64,000 nt of DNA from Ochrovirga pacifica (GCF_000220525.1 NZ_AFPK01000044.1:91816-155815), one strand, 5' to 3'. Shown: positions 19,383 through 28,664, counted from the stretch's first letter. A program made the numbers and translations. The notes: generated by a model not told the origin, from the sequence alone.

Positions 19383-20375
19383 TTATTTAGGGCAGCTCAT
19401 TACAAACTTGGTTCCTAGTTTTCCATCAGAGATAACTTCTACGTTGCCCTCGTGTTTTTCTACAATCTTTTTTACAATAGACAAGCCAATACCAGTGCTT
19501 TCGTATGTATCTCTATCGTTTAGGGTTTGAAAAACTTCGAATATTTTTTGATGGTATTTGGGATCTATTCCGGGTCCGTTGTCTTGGAAGGTAATAAAGT
19601 ATTTGTCGTTGGTTTCTATAGAAGAGATGACGAGCTCACAAACAGGTTTGTCGTTATATTTAACTGCGTTGCTTATTAAATTGGCTACTACCTGAGACAA
19701 TTGCAAACGGTCTCCTTTAACAACAGGCAACTGGTTTTTTACAGTACAATTTAGGTTTGTGTTGTTTTGATATTCTTCTAACTCATCAATTACTATCTCG
19801 TGAAGGTTTACGGATTCTTTTTTGATATTTCCTATTCTAGAATAATGAAGTATTCCTGTAATTAAGCTTTCTAAACGCTCTATACGTCCTTGCATAAAGT
19901 CTAAATGCTTATATACATCTTCGGTTTTTCCTGCTTGCAAGTCTTCTTTAATAAAAGTAGCCAAGCTAGAAATTCCGCGTAAAGGAGCTTTAAGGTCGTG
20001 GGAGGTGATGTAGGCAAACTGTTCTAACTCTTCGTTTTTTAGTTCTGTATCGTCTAGATTTTGGTGCAATTGTTTAAGTTTTGTAAAGCTATCTAGTCCT
20101 GTACTTACCACTAAAAACACAAACAAAGACCCCATAAAAAAAATGGCTCCGGAAAGAATGGCTAATAGTTCTGTTTTGCCTAATACAACCACTAAGGCCA
20201 CACCTATGTAACCCACAAAGAAGATTAGCATTAAAACTCTTAGCTTTTTCCAGTTGCTTTGTAGGTTGTTGTCTGATAAAAGGCGAAATATTTTTTGGGT
20301 ATAACGAGCACTTAGCAAAATAATAATGGCTCCTGATAAAACTAAGCCTGTAATGATGTAATCATAGAAGTCCAT
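19383..20375 (-). CDS. Membrane sensor histidine kinase
   Basis: A 330-residue kinase with three predicted transmembrane helices in the first 92 residues, a short linker (about 93-120), a HisKA domain with the phospho-acceptor H126 in YITSHDLKAPLRG, and a HATPase domain with the N box (VANLISNAVKYND), G1 box (FQDNGPGID) and G2 box (STGIGLSIVKKI). There is no large periplasmic sensor, so it probably senses membrane or intracellular cues. No response regulator gene lies nearby, so it is an orphan. It heads an operon with DUF1272 and ABM genes. Confidence 0.9.
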   Translation of the reverse strand: MDFYDYIITGLVLSGAIIILLSARYTQKIFRLLSDNNLQSNWKKLRVLMLIFFVGYIGVALVVVLGKTELLAILSGAIFFMGSLFVFLVVSTGLDSFTKLKQLHQNLDDTELKNEELEQFAYITSHDLKAPLRGISSLATFIKEDLQAGKTEDVYKHLDFMQGRIERLESLITGILHYSRIGNIKKESVNLHEIVIDELEEYQNNTNLNCTVKNQLPVVKGDRLQLSQVVANLISNAVKYNDKPVCELVISSIETNDKYFITFQDNGPGIDPKYHQKIFEVFQTLNDRDTYESTGIGLSIVKKIVEKHEGNVEVISDGKLGTKFVMSCPK

Positions 20376-20700
20376 AGTATGCAGTTTTTAAGGGATAGAA
20401 TTTTTGGGGTACTGAGCAATCTTTGACCTTTCTGATAAAAATACTATTTTTGTTTGATATTGGTTTGTTTTCTTACTTATTATCTGCTTGTTTTTTTAGA
20501 TATTTGGACTACTTTTTGAAACACAATATTTTAGCGGCTTTGTTTTTGTTTGGTTTTTGCTTTTTATACACTGTCTTTGCCGTTTTTTGATTTGGGTAAG
20601 CATAACAAAGCTACCTTTATGGACTTTTATAAAACAGGATGTTTGTTTGTAGTATTGCCTTTAAAGATTCTTAAATTACGATACTAAAACCGCCAATTGC

Positions 20701-20736
20701 ATTGCCATTATTTTTAATTACATTGCTAGAACCACA
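20701..20736. repeat. 36-nt degenerate direct repeat, copy 1
   Basis: It begins ATTGCCATTATTTT and ends in ACCACA. It matches copy 2 at 28 of 36 positions, including the first 14 exactly. Confidence 0.55.
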
Positions 20737-20805
20737 AATGTAATTGCAACTTTTTTATTTTACATTGCCACATTCTTATTTGTGTTTGTCTTATTTACTT
20801 GTGAG

Positions 20806-20841
20806 ATTGCCATTATTTTGTTTTGCGTTGCTAATACCGCA
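20806..20841. repeat. 36-nt degenerate direct repeat, copy 2
   Basis: It begins ATTGCCATTATTTT and ends in ACCGCA, starting 105 nt after the start of copy 1. A third, shorter fragment (around 20755-20775) lies between them. Confidence 0.55.
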
Positions 20842-21168
20842 AACAGGGTTTGCTGTTTTTTGCTTTGGCTTGTGCTATTTTTTTAGCAGGTTGCCATAAT
20901 GTGGTGGGTTGCTGCCCTATTGTTTTTTTGGATGGTACTTATGATGTATGGACTTGATGTAGTTGAAAAAGTGGTTTTAAGTTTTGCTTTTGGGGATTGA
21001 AAAAGTGTACAGCTACTAGGCATTTAATTGGTTTGGGTTGGCTAGTTGGTAATGGAGGTTTGGATTGTAAGCTAGCTTGTGTGCTTAACAACAAAAACCC
21101 TTACAAACTTGGTATAGGTTTGCAAGGGATTTGAGAAAACTTAAATTAAAATAACAAAACTGTACGGC

Positions 21169-22950
21169 TTATTGCCAACCAAAGACTTGTTTTAGGTTGC
21201 TGTTTAGCTGTATTTCTGAGGCTGGTATGGGTCTGTAATAATGTTTGGGTTCTGTAAATGTACCACGCTCTGGATTGGCTACAATGTATCCGCTTGTTCC
21301 TTGGCTTAGGTACACGTTTGCATTGATGTTACCTACGGTACCTACTTTGTAGTATACGAGCTCGGCACCTAGGGTATTTTTTTCTTTGGGGTTGGGTACT
21401 GCATCGGTTTCTTGTATTAGTACAATGTCTGGGATGCCATCGCCTGTTAGATCGTGCTTTCCTAAACCGCTAAAGTACATTCCTACGGGTTCTTTTTCTA
21501 GTAATTTTCCTGCTGCCCATCGGTTTAAATCGTCTAGACGACGACCCTCTAAGGCTAATTCTACCCTACGTTCTCTTCGGATTTCTAGCAATAGTGTATT
21601 TCCTATTTTTGGATGTCTGGCTGCCTGTATAGGGTCTGTTGGGGTTGCTATGGTCATAGGAGTTAAGCCTACACGATTTCTTAATAGGTTGATGCTTTGG
21701 TCTAAGTCGGTCTGGGTAATGGTATTTAGTTCTTGTTTGGCTTCTGCGTAGTTTAGCAATACTTCGGCATACCTTAGCACAGGAACATCGACCCCAGCAC
21801 GAATGTCTTGTAGGGGGCTATTGGTAAATCCTTTGATTTGATGGTATCCTGTAAAGTTCTTTTTAAGTTCTTGTACATACAGGGTGTTTCCTGGGCTGTA
21901 GGTTGATGTGTAGTACAACTGCCACCCTGGGTAAGCAAAGGTTTGAGATAAACGAGGGTCTCTGTTCTGAAATTCTTCTACAAAAGACATGTTTGTGTTT
22001 GCGTTAAAAAAGCTTCCGTCTGCATTTAGATAAGCGGTTAACAAATCTCTGGCAGGTCCTGGCTCGTAGCTTCCGAACATGTATTGGGGGTCTGCTGCAT
22101 TCTTTAGGTTGTTCTGAAATGTATTGGCAAAAATAATTTCTGGGTTGGTGGTTAGGTCTTGGCTTTGAAACAAATCTTGATAATCGCTATTGGGATTTCC
22201 TGTGTTGTAAATGCTATACCCCCCTTGATCCATGATTTGTTTGGATACGGTGGCTGCCATTTGTAGGTATTGGTTAGCGGTGTCTGTAAGCTCTAGTTCT
22301 GGATGGTATTTTCTGAACGTACCTTCGTGCAAGGCATTGCGGCTGTAGTAGGCAGCTACTACCCATTTGTTTACTTCGCCTGTGGGTCTGGTTGCCATTA
22401 CGTTTTCTAGGGCAAATTGATAGTCTTCGAAAATGTGAGTGATTACGGTGGTTCTATCATCACTAGCTTTGTATAGGTCTTGGCTAGAGGTACCTAGTAC
22501 TTGGCTGTACCAAGGAACGTTAGAGTATCTTTTTACTTTTTCCATGTAAAAGTTGGCTCTAAAAAAACGAGCGACTCCTATGTAGTGGTTGCGTACTTCT
22601 TCGGTAACATCGGCTTTTTCTATGTTTTCTAGAAAGAAATTGATGTTTCTTAGCTCGCTCCAGTTCCATCCTGATGTGATGGTGGTTGCGTTTGCTTCGG
22701 TTGTCATGATGGTTTTAATTTCGCGACTTCCTGTGGTGTTCATGTTGTCGGTAGCTTCATCGGCTATGTACAAATCGTCATCAGGAAAATTGTACATGCT
22801 GTAGGCGTAAGTGGCCAAATCTTCTTCGGTATTGAAAAAGTTTTCGGCTCCTATTTCTGTTTCGGGGAATTTGCTTAGGTAGTCGTCATCACAAGACATC
22901 AAACAAATAAAACTGAACAGACAAAGTGTTTTGGTGATATATTTTTTCAT
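21169..22950 (-). CDS. SusD/RagB-family outer-membrane nutrient-binding lipoprotein
   Basis: A 593-residue surface lipoprotein; the signal peptide ends in a lipobox-like SFICLMSC with C20 as the lipid anchor, followed by DDDYLSKFPETEIG, the usual SusD opening. TPR-like helices carry the conserved EARFFRA-type segment (ARFFRANFYMEKVKRYSNVPW) and the C-terminal half has RYAEVLLNYAEAKQEL and IRRERRVELALEGRRLDDLNRW. It caps the SusC channel encoded 18 bp upstream and binds the imported ligand. It closes an operon that starts with a phosphodiesterase gene rather than glycoside hydrolases, so the ligand may not be a plain glycan. Confidence 0.93.
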   Translation of the reverse strand: MKKYITKTLCLFSFICLMSCDDDYLSKFPETEIGAENFFNTEEDLATYAYSMYNFPDDDLYIADEATDNMNTTGSREIKTIMTTEANATTITSGWNWSELRNINFFLENIEKADVTEEVRNHYIGVARFFRANFYMEKVKRYSNVPWYSQVLGTSSQDLYKASDDRTTVITHIFEDYQFALENVMATRPTGEVNKWVVAAYYSRNALHEGTFRKYHPELELTDTANQYLQMAATVSKQIMDQGGYSIYNTGNPNSDYQDLFQSQDLTTNPEIIFANTFQNNLKNAADPQYMFGSYEPGPARDLLTAYLNADGSFFNANTNMSFVEEFQNRDPRLSQTFAYPGWQLYYTSTYSPGNTLYVQELKKNFTGYHQIKGFTNSPLQDIRAGVDVPVLRYAEVLLNYAEAKQELNTITQTDLDQSINLLRNRVGLTPMTIATPTDPIQAARHPKIGNTLLLEIRRERRVELALEGRRLDDLNRWAAGKLLEKEPVGMYFSGLGKHDLTGDGIPDIVLIQETDAVPNPKEKNTLGAELVYYKVGTVGNINANVYLSQGTSGYIVANPERGTFTEPKHYYRPIPASEIQLNSNLKQVFGWQ

Positions 22951-22968
22951 GATTCTTCTGGTTTATAG

Positions 22969-25900
22969 TTAAAAGCTTAGGTTTACCCCTAACGCGTATT
23001 TACGTTGGTACGGGTATTGGTAGCCACTGGTTTCGGTACGTCCTGGGCTGTAGCCTGGATTTAGACGATTGTTGATGTCTGAAATGGCTTCTGGGTCGAA
23101 AAAGTCTGCAATTTCTGACCACTCGAACAAGTTGTCTCCACTGAAATAGATACGGAACTTAGAGATTCTCATTTTTTTAGAAATCGATGTTGGAAGTGTG
23201 TATCCGAAGGTGATGTTTTTTAGTCTTAGGTAAGCTGCATTTAGCAAATAAGCACTTTGTGGCAAGGCCAATCCTTTTGCTTGGTCTAGACGTTCTCCTA
23301 GGTTACGATCTGCCAACCATGCCTGTGCTACTGGAAATTTTGCGTTGGGATTTGCAGATGCTAAGCCTGCGTTGATGTAGGCTTGGGAGTGCATTGCCAT
23401 TAACTGTGCACTGTCGTCTGATGCTCTGTAATAATCGTTTAGGTGAGCGTATCCTCCTGCATAAGGTTGTTGGTAAAAGCCCCAGTATAGGTAATCTTTT
23501 GGATAGTAATCTCTTTTACCGACTCCTTGAAAAAAGACTCCTAAGTCGAAGTTGTTCCAGTCCATGTTTACATTCATCCCGAAACGATATCTAGGCATCA
23601 TGTTTCCTATAACACTTACGTCTTTTGGATTGTCTGCGGTGGTACCGACTTCTATTTTTTGATTTCCGTCTAGGTCTTTGTACTTAGGCCATCCTTCTAC
23701 AATTTCTAGAGCTCCCCATGGAATTAGTTCTGTTTGGTCTAAGGCATTGATTTCTTCTTGCGATTGGAAGAGTCCGTCTGAAGTTAAGCCCCAGATTTCT
23801 CCTAGTTCCATCCCTTCTCTGTACTGAAGCAAGCTATTGTTAGGGTTGTCGAACTTGGTAATGTACGAACGGCTATCACTTAAGATAAAACGTGTACTAA
23901 GCCCGAAAGGTTTGTGTGATCCAAAGCTGTCTTGGTAGCCGATAGACAATTCCCAACCGTTGGTTTTTAAATCTGCAGCGTTCTCTAGAGGTTCGTTAGC
24001 TCCGATAACACCCGGCAAATCTTTTCCTAAGGTAAGCATGTCTTTGGTGTCTCTTCGGTAAATATCGAACGTAGCGTTGATTCTGTTTTTAAGTAAACTT
24101 ACATCTACCCCAAAGTTTAAGGTGGTTACTTTTTCCCAGGTGTAATTGTCTGAGACCAATTCTGGTGAACTTACTTGCAGTGGCAACTCTCCATCTACAA
24201 TATAATTGCTGTTGGTGGCAGACATGAACGGAATGTAATCGAACGAATTAACGTCTTGATTTCCTAAGGTACCGTAAGAGGTTCTAATTTTTAACAAGCT
24301 TAGGACGGGTATGTTGTTCATAAAATTTTCTTTGGTGATGTTCCAGGCAGCAGAAACGGAGGGAAAGAAACCGTACTGTTTGTCTTTAGGAAATTTAGAC
24401 GAGCCATCGTAACGACCGTTTAGTTCTAGAATGTAACGATCTTGTAAGGTATAATTGGCTCTGTAAAACAATCCTCTAACGGCCCAACTATAAATATTTT
24501 GGCTTGCTTGTATGTTTCCTGTGGCAAGCTGAAAAGTAGGAAGGGAAGCAGAAATAACACCGTCTCTGTTAATGTCTGAATACTCGTAACGCAATTCTTC
24601 TTGGTTGTACCCCCCTATAAATGTTAGGTTGTGATTTTTATTGAACTGCTTGTTAAATGTGGCAAACAGGTTTAAGACTTGGTACTTTTGCTCTCCAAAA
24701 CCTTTCCATACTTGGTTCACACCTTCTTCGCGGATGTCGTTAGGAGCAAAACCAATTTTGTATTTGGCATAGTTGGCATCGTAATTTTCATTTTGCTTTT
24801 CGTAGGTATATTCTGCATTTACTTTAAGTATGTCTTTTAGTAGCCAAGCTTGCCCCGTAAAGTTGGTTCTAAAAGTACTTTCTACGTTTTTTTCATCTCC
24901 CCCATCGGTAATTTGAGCAGCCATTCGCCCCACGCCCGTGTTTGCCCAACTACCATCTGGATTTGTATTGTATTCGTACGGGTTAAAGTTGTAAATACTG
25001 GTTAGGTTAAAATAAGATGGATTTTTGCGAATTCCTTCTATGTAAGAAGTGTTGTTTCCTATTTGCAACCAATCGTTTACTTTGGCGTTTAGTTTGGTTC
25101 TAACCCCTGTTCTTGTAAAAGAATCTTCGGCTAGCTTTAAGGCTCCGTTGCTGGTATTTTTAGAGCCAGAGACAAAGTAGTTTAGTTTGTCATTTCCTCC
25201 GCTAATGCTTAGGTTGTGATTTTCTGAATAGGTGTTGTTTGCCAAAAAGTATTCTGACCAGTCTCTATTTCCCATATACTCCCACATTCCTGTGCTGCTG
25301 TTTTCTCTTACCCCTACAGTTCCGTTGGGGTTGTCGCTTCGGTTTTTGGCCCATTCCCACTGGTCATCAGAAAAAAACTGATTGTCCCAAGGAGTGTTTC
25401 CAGAAAACGTTTTTTGCAAACGCATGTAAATGTATGGATCGCTGATTTTTTTAGGCAATACGGTAGGTGTACTTACAGTAACAAAACTGTTGTAATTGAC
25501 TTTAGTTTTTCCTTTGGCTCCGTTTCTTGTGGTGACCAATACTACCCCAAAGGCTGCTCTAGATCCGTAAATTGCCGATGAAGAAGCATCTTTTAATACG
25601 GAAATATTCTCTATGTCTTCTGGAGCTATTTGGTTTAGGTAAGAAACATCTGAAGGGATGTTGTCTATTAAAATTAAAGGCTCCCCTCCGTTAATGGATG
25701 TGAACCCACGAATGTTGATGTTGGGATTTCCGCCAGGAGCACCACTGTTAAAATCGATATTTAATCCTGGAGACACCCCTTGTAACCCCTGAGTTACGTT
25801 GCTTACAGGACGAGTAGACAATTGATCTACAGAAACTGAATTTACGGCTCCTGATAGGTTTACTTTTTTTTGAGTTCCGAATCCTACAATAACAACCTCG

Positions 25901-26199
25901 TCTAAACTCTGTAAATCTTCTTCTAAGGTGATGTTTATTTGAGATTGATTTTTTACACTTACAGTTTTGGTTAAGTAGCCTATGTAGGTAAACTCTAATT
26001 CTTTTCCTTGGGTAAGGGTAATTTCGTAGTTTCCATCATAATCTGTCATGGTAGAGTTGTTTTGCCCTACTACCATAACTGTAGCCCCAGGAATGGGAAC
26101 GTTGGTAATGTCTGTTACTTTTCCTACGACACGTTTTTGTGCAAAACTGTAGGACGTAGTTATTAGAAATAATAACCCTAAGATTTTGTTTAGTTTCAT
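22969..26199 (-). CDS. SusC/RagA-family TonB-dependent transporter
   Basis: A 1076-residue outer-membrane TonB-dependent receptor. After the signal peptide comes a carboxypeptidase-regulatory-like domain (GKVTDITNVPIPGATVMVVG, residues 25-100), the SusC plug with DEVVIVGFGTQKKVNLSGAV and LKDASSSAIYGSRAAFGVVLVTT, and a beta-barrel ending in the aromatic signature YALGVNLSF. It imports the ligand captured by the adjacent SusD. The gene lies between the phosphodiesterase gene (23 bp upstream) and susD (18 bp downstream), so the three form one operon. Confidence 0.95.
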   Translation of the reverse strand: MKLNKILGLLFLITTSYSFAQKRVVGKVTDITNVPIPGATVMVVGQNNSTMTDYDGNYEITLTQGKELEFTYIGYLTKTVSVKNQSQINITLEEDLQSLDEVVIVGFGTQKKVNLSGAVNSVSVDQLSTRPVSNVTQGLQGVSPGLNIDFNSGAPGGNPNINIRGFTSINGGEPLILIDNIPSDVSYLNQIAPEDIENISVLKDASSSAIYGSRAAFGVVLVTTRNGAKGKTKVNYNSFVTVSTPTVLPKKISDPYIYMRLQKTFSGNTPWDNQFFSDDQWEWAKNRSDNPNGTVGVRENSSTGMWEYMGNRDWSEYFLANNTYSENHNLSISGGNDKLNYFVSGSKNTSNGALKLAEDSFTRTGVRTKLNAKVNDWLQIGNNTSYIEGIRKNPSYFNLTSIYNFNPYEYNTNPDGSWANTGVGRMAAQITDGGDEKNVESTFRTNFTGQAWLLKDILKVNAEYTYEKQNENYDANYAKYKIGFAPNDIREEGVNQVWKGFGEQKYQVLNLFATFNKQFNKNHNLTFIGGYNQEELRYEYSDINRDGVISASLPTFQLATGNIQASQNIYSWAVRGLFYRANYTLQDRYILELNGRYDGSSKFPKDKQYGFFPSVSAAWNITKENFMNNIPVLSLLKIRTSYGTLGNQDVNSFDYIPFMSATNSNYIVDGELPLQVSSPELVSDNYTWEKVTTLNFGVDVSLLKNRINATFDIYRRDTKDMLTLGKDLPGVIGANEPLENAADLKTNGWELSIGYQDSFGSHKPFGLSTRFILSDSRSYITKFDNPNNSLLQYREGMELGEIWGLTSDGLFQSQEEINALDQTELIPWGALEIVEGWPKYKDLDGNQKIEVGTTADNPKDVSVIGNMMPRYRFGMNVNMDWNNFDLGVFFQGVGKRDYYPKDYLYWGFYQQPYAGGYAHLNDYYRASDDSAQLMAMHSQAYINAGLASANPNAKFPVAQAWLADRNLGERLDQAKGLALPQSAYLLNAAYLRLKNITFGYTLPTSISKKMRISKFRIYFSGDNLFEWSEIADFFDPEAISDINNRLNPGYSPGRTETSGYQYPYQRKYALGVNLSF

Positions 26200-26222
26200 A
26201 ATATAGATTTAGTTTGGCATTT

Positions 26223-27455
26223 TTATTTAGTTATCCAGTAATTAAGTGTGGTATTGGGGGTTTCTAAAACCACTTTATAAAAATTGGAAGGTCTTCTTTT
26301 TACAGAGGTTTTAAAGTATTCTTTAGACAAATCTACCTCGCCAATTTTTATATAAGTATCTGTTTTAGATTGGTTAAAATGATTGGTGGTTGTTAGATAT
26401 AGATTTGCTTTTCCGCTTTGTAAGGCTTTCCAACGAATTTCTAATTTGTTTGCTTTTTTGGTAGCACTAAGCTGTATGGCATCTACGGGACGTAGTAAAG
26501 AAACTCCATCTAACTCTCTTAAAACTGCTTTGGATGGGGTTAAGCTTAAGTGCTGTAACATGGTAGGATAAATGTCTACAATGGCAGGAATTTGCTTTTT
26601 AAAATACGTATTGGTTTCTTTTTTGTTAATGGCAATCCAAGTGCTACGCTCTCTTGCAGTTTGACCTCCGTGATGCTTTCCGTCTGAGGCTCTACGTCCG
26701 TGGTCTGTAGTAACTACAAACAACCAGTCTTCGTTATGCGTTTGTTGCCTTTTTTGTACTGCATTGTAAATTCTACCTATTAAACCATCTTCAAAAGTAA
26801 CCGCTGCGTTGAACCTAGGACTATCTCCAAAGGCATGTCCCATATCGTCTGTAAACTCTAAGTAGACCCAAGAAACATCTGGTCCTTTGTTTTCAATCAC
26901 TTCCGAAGCTTTTAGGGCAACATGCATGTCTATCATTTTCATAAAATTGCGTTGTTTGTCATGCGGAAAGTTGATGGAGTCGTGCTCCATACCATCGTAA
27001 TGTTCGTTTACCTTTAAATACTTTGTTTCAGGCAATCCATCGCCTACTAATTTGGTTCTATTGTCTAACCAAGAAGAAAAAACAGCAATGCTACCGTTGG
27101 GGTGTTGGTCTTTGTAAAGCCTAAAAATGGTAGGATAACTATAATTGGGCTTTTTAATGCCATTACCGTATACATTGTGTTTATTTGCCCAAGTTCCTGT
27201 TAACAAACTATTGTAACCTACGGCCGATATGGTAGGCGTATTTCTGTAGTCTTCTGCAATTCCCCCTACATAAGCTTCGGTAAAGCTACCTTCTTTAGCA
27301 ATGCGGTCTAAATGAGGAGTTTTAGCGGTTTGCAATTGGTCGTATGAGATTCCATCGACAATGATAAAGACAACCTTTTTTGAAGTTCTTGCTGGCATAT
27401 TTTGAGAAAATACCAGGGTTGTCATTAAAATAAAAGCGAGATAAATATGTTTCAT
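26223..27455 (-). CDS. Secreted alkaline phosphatase-superfamily phosphodiesterase
   Basis: The ATG at 27455 gives about 410 residues with a clean signal peptide (MKHIYLAFILMTTLVFSQ); a start 12 codons upstream would spoil it. The fold is that of type I phosphodiesterases/nucleotide pyrophosphatases: metal-binding D in FIIVDGIS, the nucleophile region RNTPTISAVGYNSLLTGTW, D and H in FTDDMGHAFG, DH in VTTDHGR, and a late histidine region KHHGGQTARERST. It should hydrolyse an extracellular or periplasmic phosphodiester. The substrate is unknown; nucleotides, glycerophosphodiesters or phosphorylated glycans are all possible. It is the first gene of the SusCD operon and faces a TetR gene across a palindrome. 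Confidence 0.85.
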   Translation of the reverse strand: MKHIYLAFILMTTLVFSQNMPARTSKKVVFIIVDGISYDQLQTAKTPHLDRIAKEGSFTEAYVGGIAEDYRNTPTISAVGYNSLLTGTWANKHNVYGNGIKKPNYSYPTIFRLYKDQHPNGSIAVFSSWLDNRTKLVGDGLPETKYLKVNEHYDGMEHDSINFPHDKQRNFMKMIDMHVALKASEVIENKGPDVSWVYLEFTDDMGHAFGDSPRFNAAVTFEDGLIGRIYNAVQKRQQTHNEDWLFVVTTDHGRRASDGKHHGGQTARERSTWIAINKKETNTYFKKQIPAIVDIYPTMLQHLSLTPSKAVLRELDGVSLLRPVDAIQLSATKKANKLEIRWKALQSGKANLYLTTTNHFNQSKTDTYIKIGEVDLSKEYFKTSVKRRPSNFYKVVLETPNTTLNYWITK

Positions 27456-27500
27456 GAGTTCTATTCTTTGGTATAAAAGTAGTATTGCCATAAATAGATT

Positions 27501-27512
27501 GAACAGTTGTTC
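27501..27512. promoter_or_regulatory. Probable TetR operator
   Basis: The dyad GAACA-GT-TGTTC lies in the spacer between the phosphodiesterase-SusCD operon (start 27455) and the divergent tetR gene (start 27626). Its position, about 45 bp before the operon start, would let a TetR repressor control both sides. Assignment is by location and symmetry. Confidence 0.5.
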
Positions 27513-27625
27513 TATTAAAAAACATTTAAGTAAATTTAAACGAAATGTTACCTGATTTTTTTTCAGAAAACAGCCCCTTTAAATTGTATTAGATTGTCTA
27601 TTTTAGAGTTTTAAAGAAATGAGAT

Positions 27626-28234
27626 ATGGGAAGAGTTAGTTTGCAAGATAAACGTCGAGAAGAAATAACCATGGCCTTTTATGAAGTAGCAAAAGAGGTA
27701 GGATTAGAGAACGCGACCATTGCCAAAGTTGCCGATAAAATGAAGATTAGTAAAGGCCTGGTAATGCATTATTTTGCCACTAAAGAAAGTTTGATTTTTG
27801 CTTTGAATGATGAAATTTTAAACCGTTATCTAAACTTTGTAGTTTCTGATAAATACCTGAATATTTCAACCCAAAAAGAATTAGAAAACTATATCCGTTC
27901 TTTATTTTCTAGAGAGTGGAATCACTATATAGACGATGGTGTATTTTATAGTTTTTACGCTATGATTTATCAGAATGAGAAAATACGAGCCAATTATCGG
28001 AACTTTTTATTAGAAATAAGAAATGGAATTTACACTATCTTAACAAATAGCCATCAACAAGGTATCATTAAAAACGCAGATATTACAAAAACTGCAAATA
28101 TTTTGTACGCTTTGATAGACGGTGCATACTTTCAGTTGGGGTCGCATATAAATAATGAAGTATCGTATTTAGAAGAATCGCAATTGTTTATTGATCACGC
28201 TTTGAGCCTGCTTGAGTTTTCTGAACTTTCTTGA
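27626..28234 (+). CDS. TetR/AcrR-family regulator (BetI-like DNA-binding domain)
   Basis: A 202-residue helical regulator. The N-terminal helix-turn-helix (about residues 10-56) reads ITMAFYEVAKEVGLENATIAKVADKM then ISKGLVMHYFATKESLIFAL, close in form to BetI-type TetR proteins, which answer to choline or related compounds. The C-terminal all-helical domain (60-200) forms the dimer and ligand pocket. It is divergent from a phosphodiesterase-SusCD operon and probably represses it until a ligand appears. TetR control of a SusCD pair is unusual; ECF-sigma/anti-sigma, HTCS or SusR types are the norm. Its 3' end overlaps the convergent gene by 47 bp. Confidence 0.88.
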   Translation: MGRVSLQDKRREEITMAFYEVAKEVGLENATIAKVADKMKISKGLVMHYFATKESLIFALNDEILNRYLNFVVSDKYLNISTQKELENYIRSLFSREWNHYIDDGVFYSFYAMIYQNEKIRANYRNFLLEIRNGIYTILTNSHQQGIIKNADITKTANILYALIDGAYFQLGSHINNEVSYLEESQLFIDHALSLLEFSELS

Positions 28235-28466
28235 ATTTGATTCTAAGATTTAAGCAAGTACACAACGCAATGATTCCCCAAAGCGTATTTACTGCTACCG
28301 AGGGTACGTCTTTTGTTACAGTACTATTAAAAACCAAACAAGCTGCCCCCAAAACATTGAGCCAATGATAGGTTGTTTTTTGTGCACTTAGCACATTTAA
28401 GCTTAGTAACAAATAAGCAATAATAAATACAAACACCCCAATCCAACCAACAATCGTAAACCACAT
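28188..28466 (-). CDS. Small membrane protein, CBU_0592-like
   Basis: A 92-residue protein with three hydrophobic helices (WIGVFVFIIAYLLLSL, YHWLNVLGAACLVFNS, VNTLWGIIALCTC) and a short basic tail. The pattern matches the small inner-membrane CBU_0592 family, whose function is unknown. It overlaps the end of the tetR gene by 47 bp in convergent orientation. It has no close partner on its own strand. Confidence 0.65.
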   Translation of the reverse strand: MWFTIVGWIGVFVFIIAYLLLSLNVLSAQKTTYHWLNVLGAACLVFNSTVTKDVPSVAVNTLWGIIALCTCLNLRIKFKKVQKTQAGSKRDQ

Positions 28467-28616
28467 TTTATTTTTCTTTGTTTTTATACTATAAGTAAAA
28501 GTAGGTTTTTATTGATTTCTTTTGACTACGTTAAAAAAACTTAACACAAAACTACCTAAAATACCTTAGGCTTTTTTACCATCAAAAAAAAATGAAAGCT
28601 CTTTGTATGGGCAATA

Positions 28617-28664
28617 CCCCCTTAATAATTTGCTAGTAGCGTTGGTATGTTGGTTAAAAGGGGG
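28617..28664. promoter_or_regulatory. CCCCCT inverted pair upstream of the DUF1961 gene
   Basis: CCCCCTTAATAATTTG starts at 28617, and a reverse-complementary AGGGGG ends at 28664. It resembles the CCCCT half-sites found before the forward genes of the polysaccharide locus, but in inverted layout, and lies 105-150 bp before the start codon. Tentative. Confidence 0.3.

Larger units (their letters stand above)
20376..21168. other. 0.8-kb non-coding spacer with degenerate repeats
   Basis: I see no supportable gene in this spacer, which separates the histidine kinase operon from the SusD gene. It contains two diverged copies of a 36-nt unit (20701-20736 and 20806-20841) and further fragments with the word ATTGCCA or ATTGCT between 20650 and 20920. 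On the minus strand the units share one frame that is broken by stops. Confidence 0.6.

Noticed and set aside
20376..21168. CRISPR-like array in the repeat-bearing spacer
   Set aside because: The repeats are only two and diverged, are not separated by uniform spacers, and there are no cas genes.
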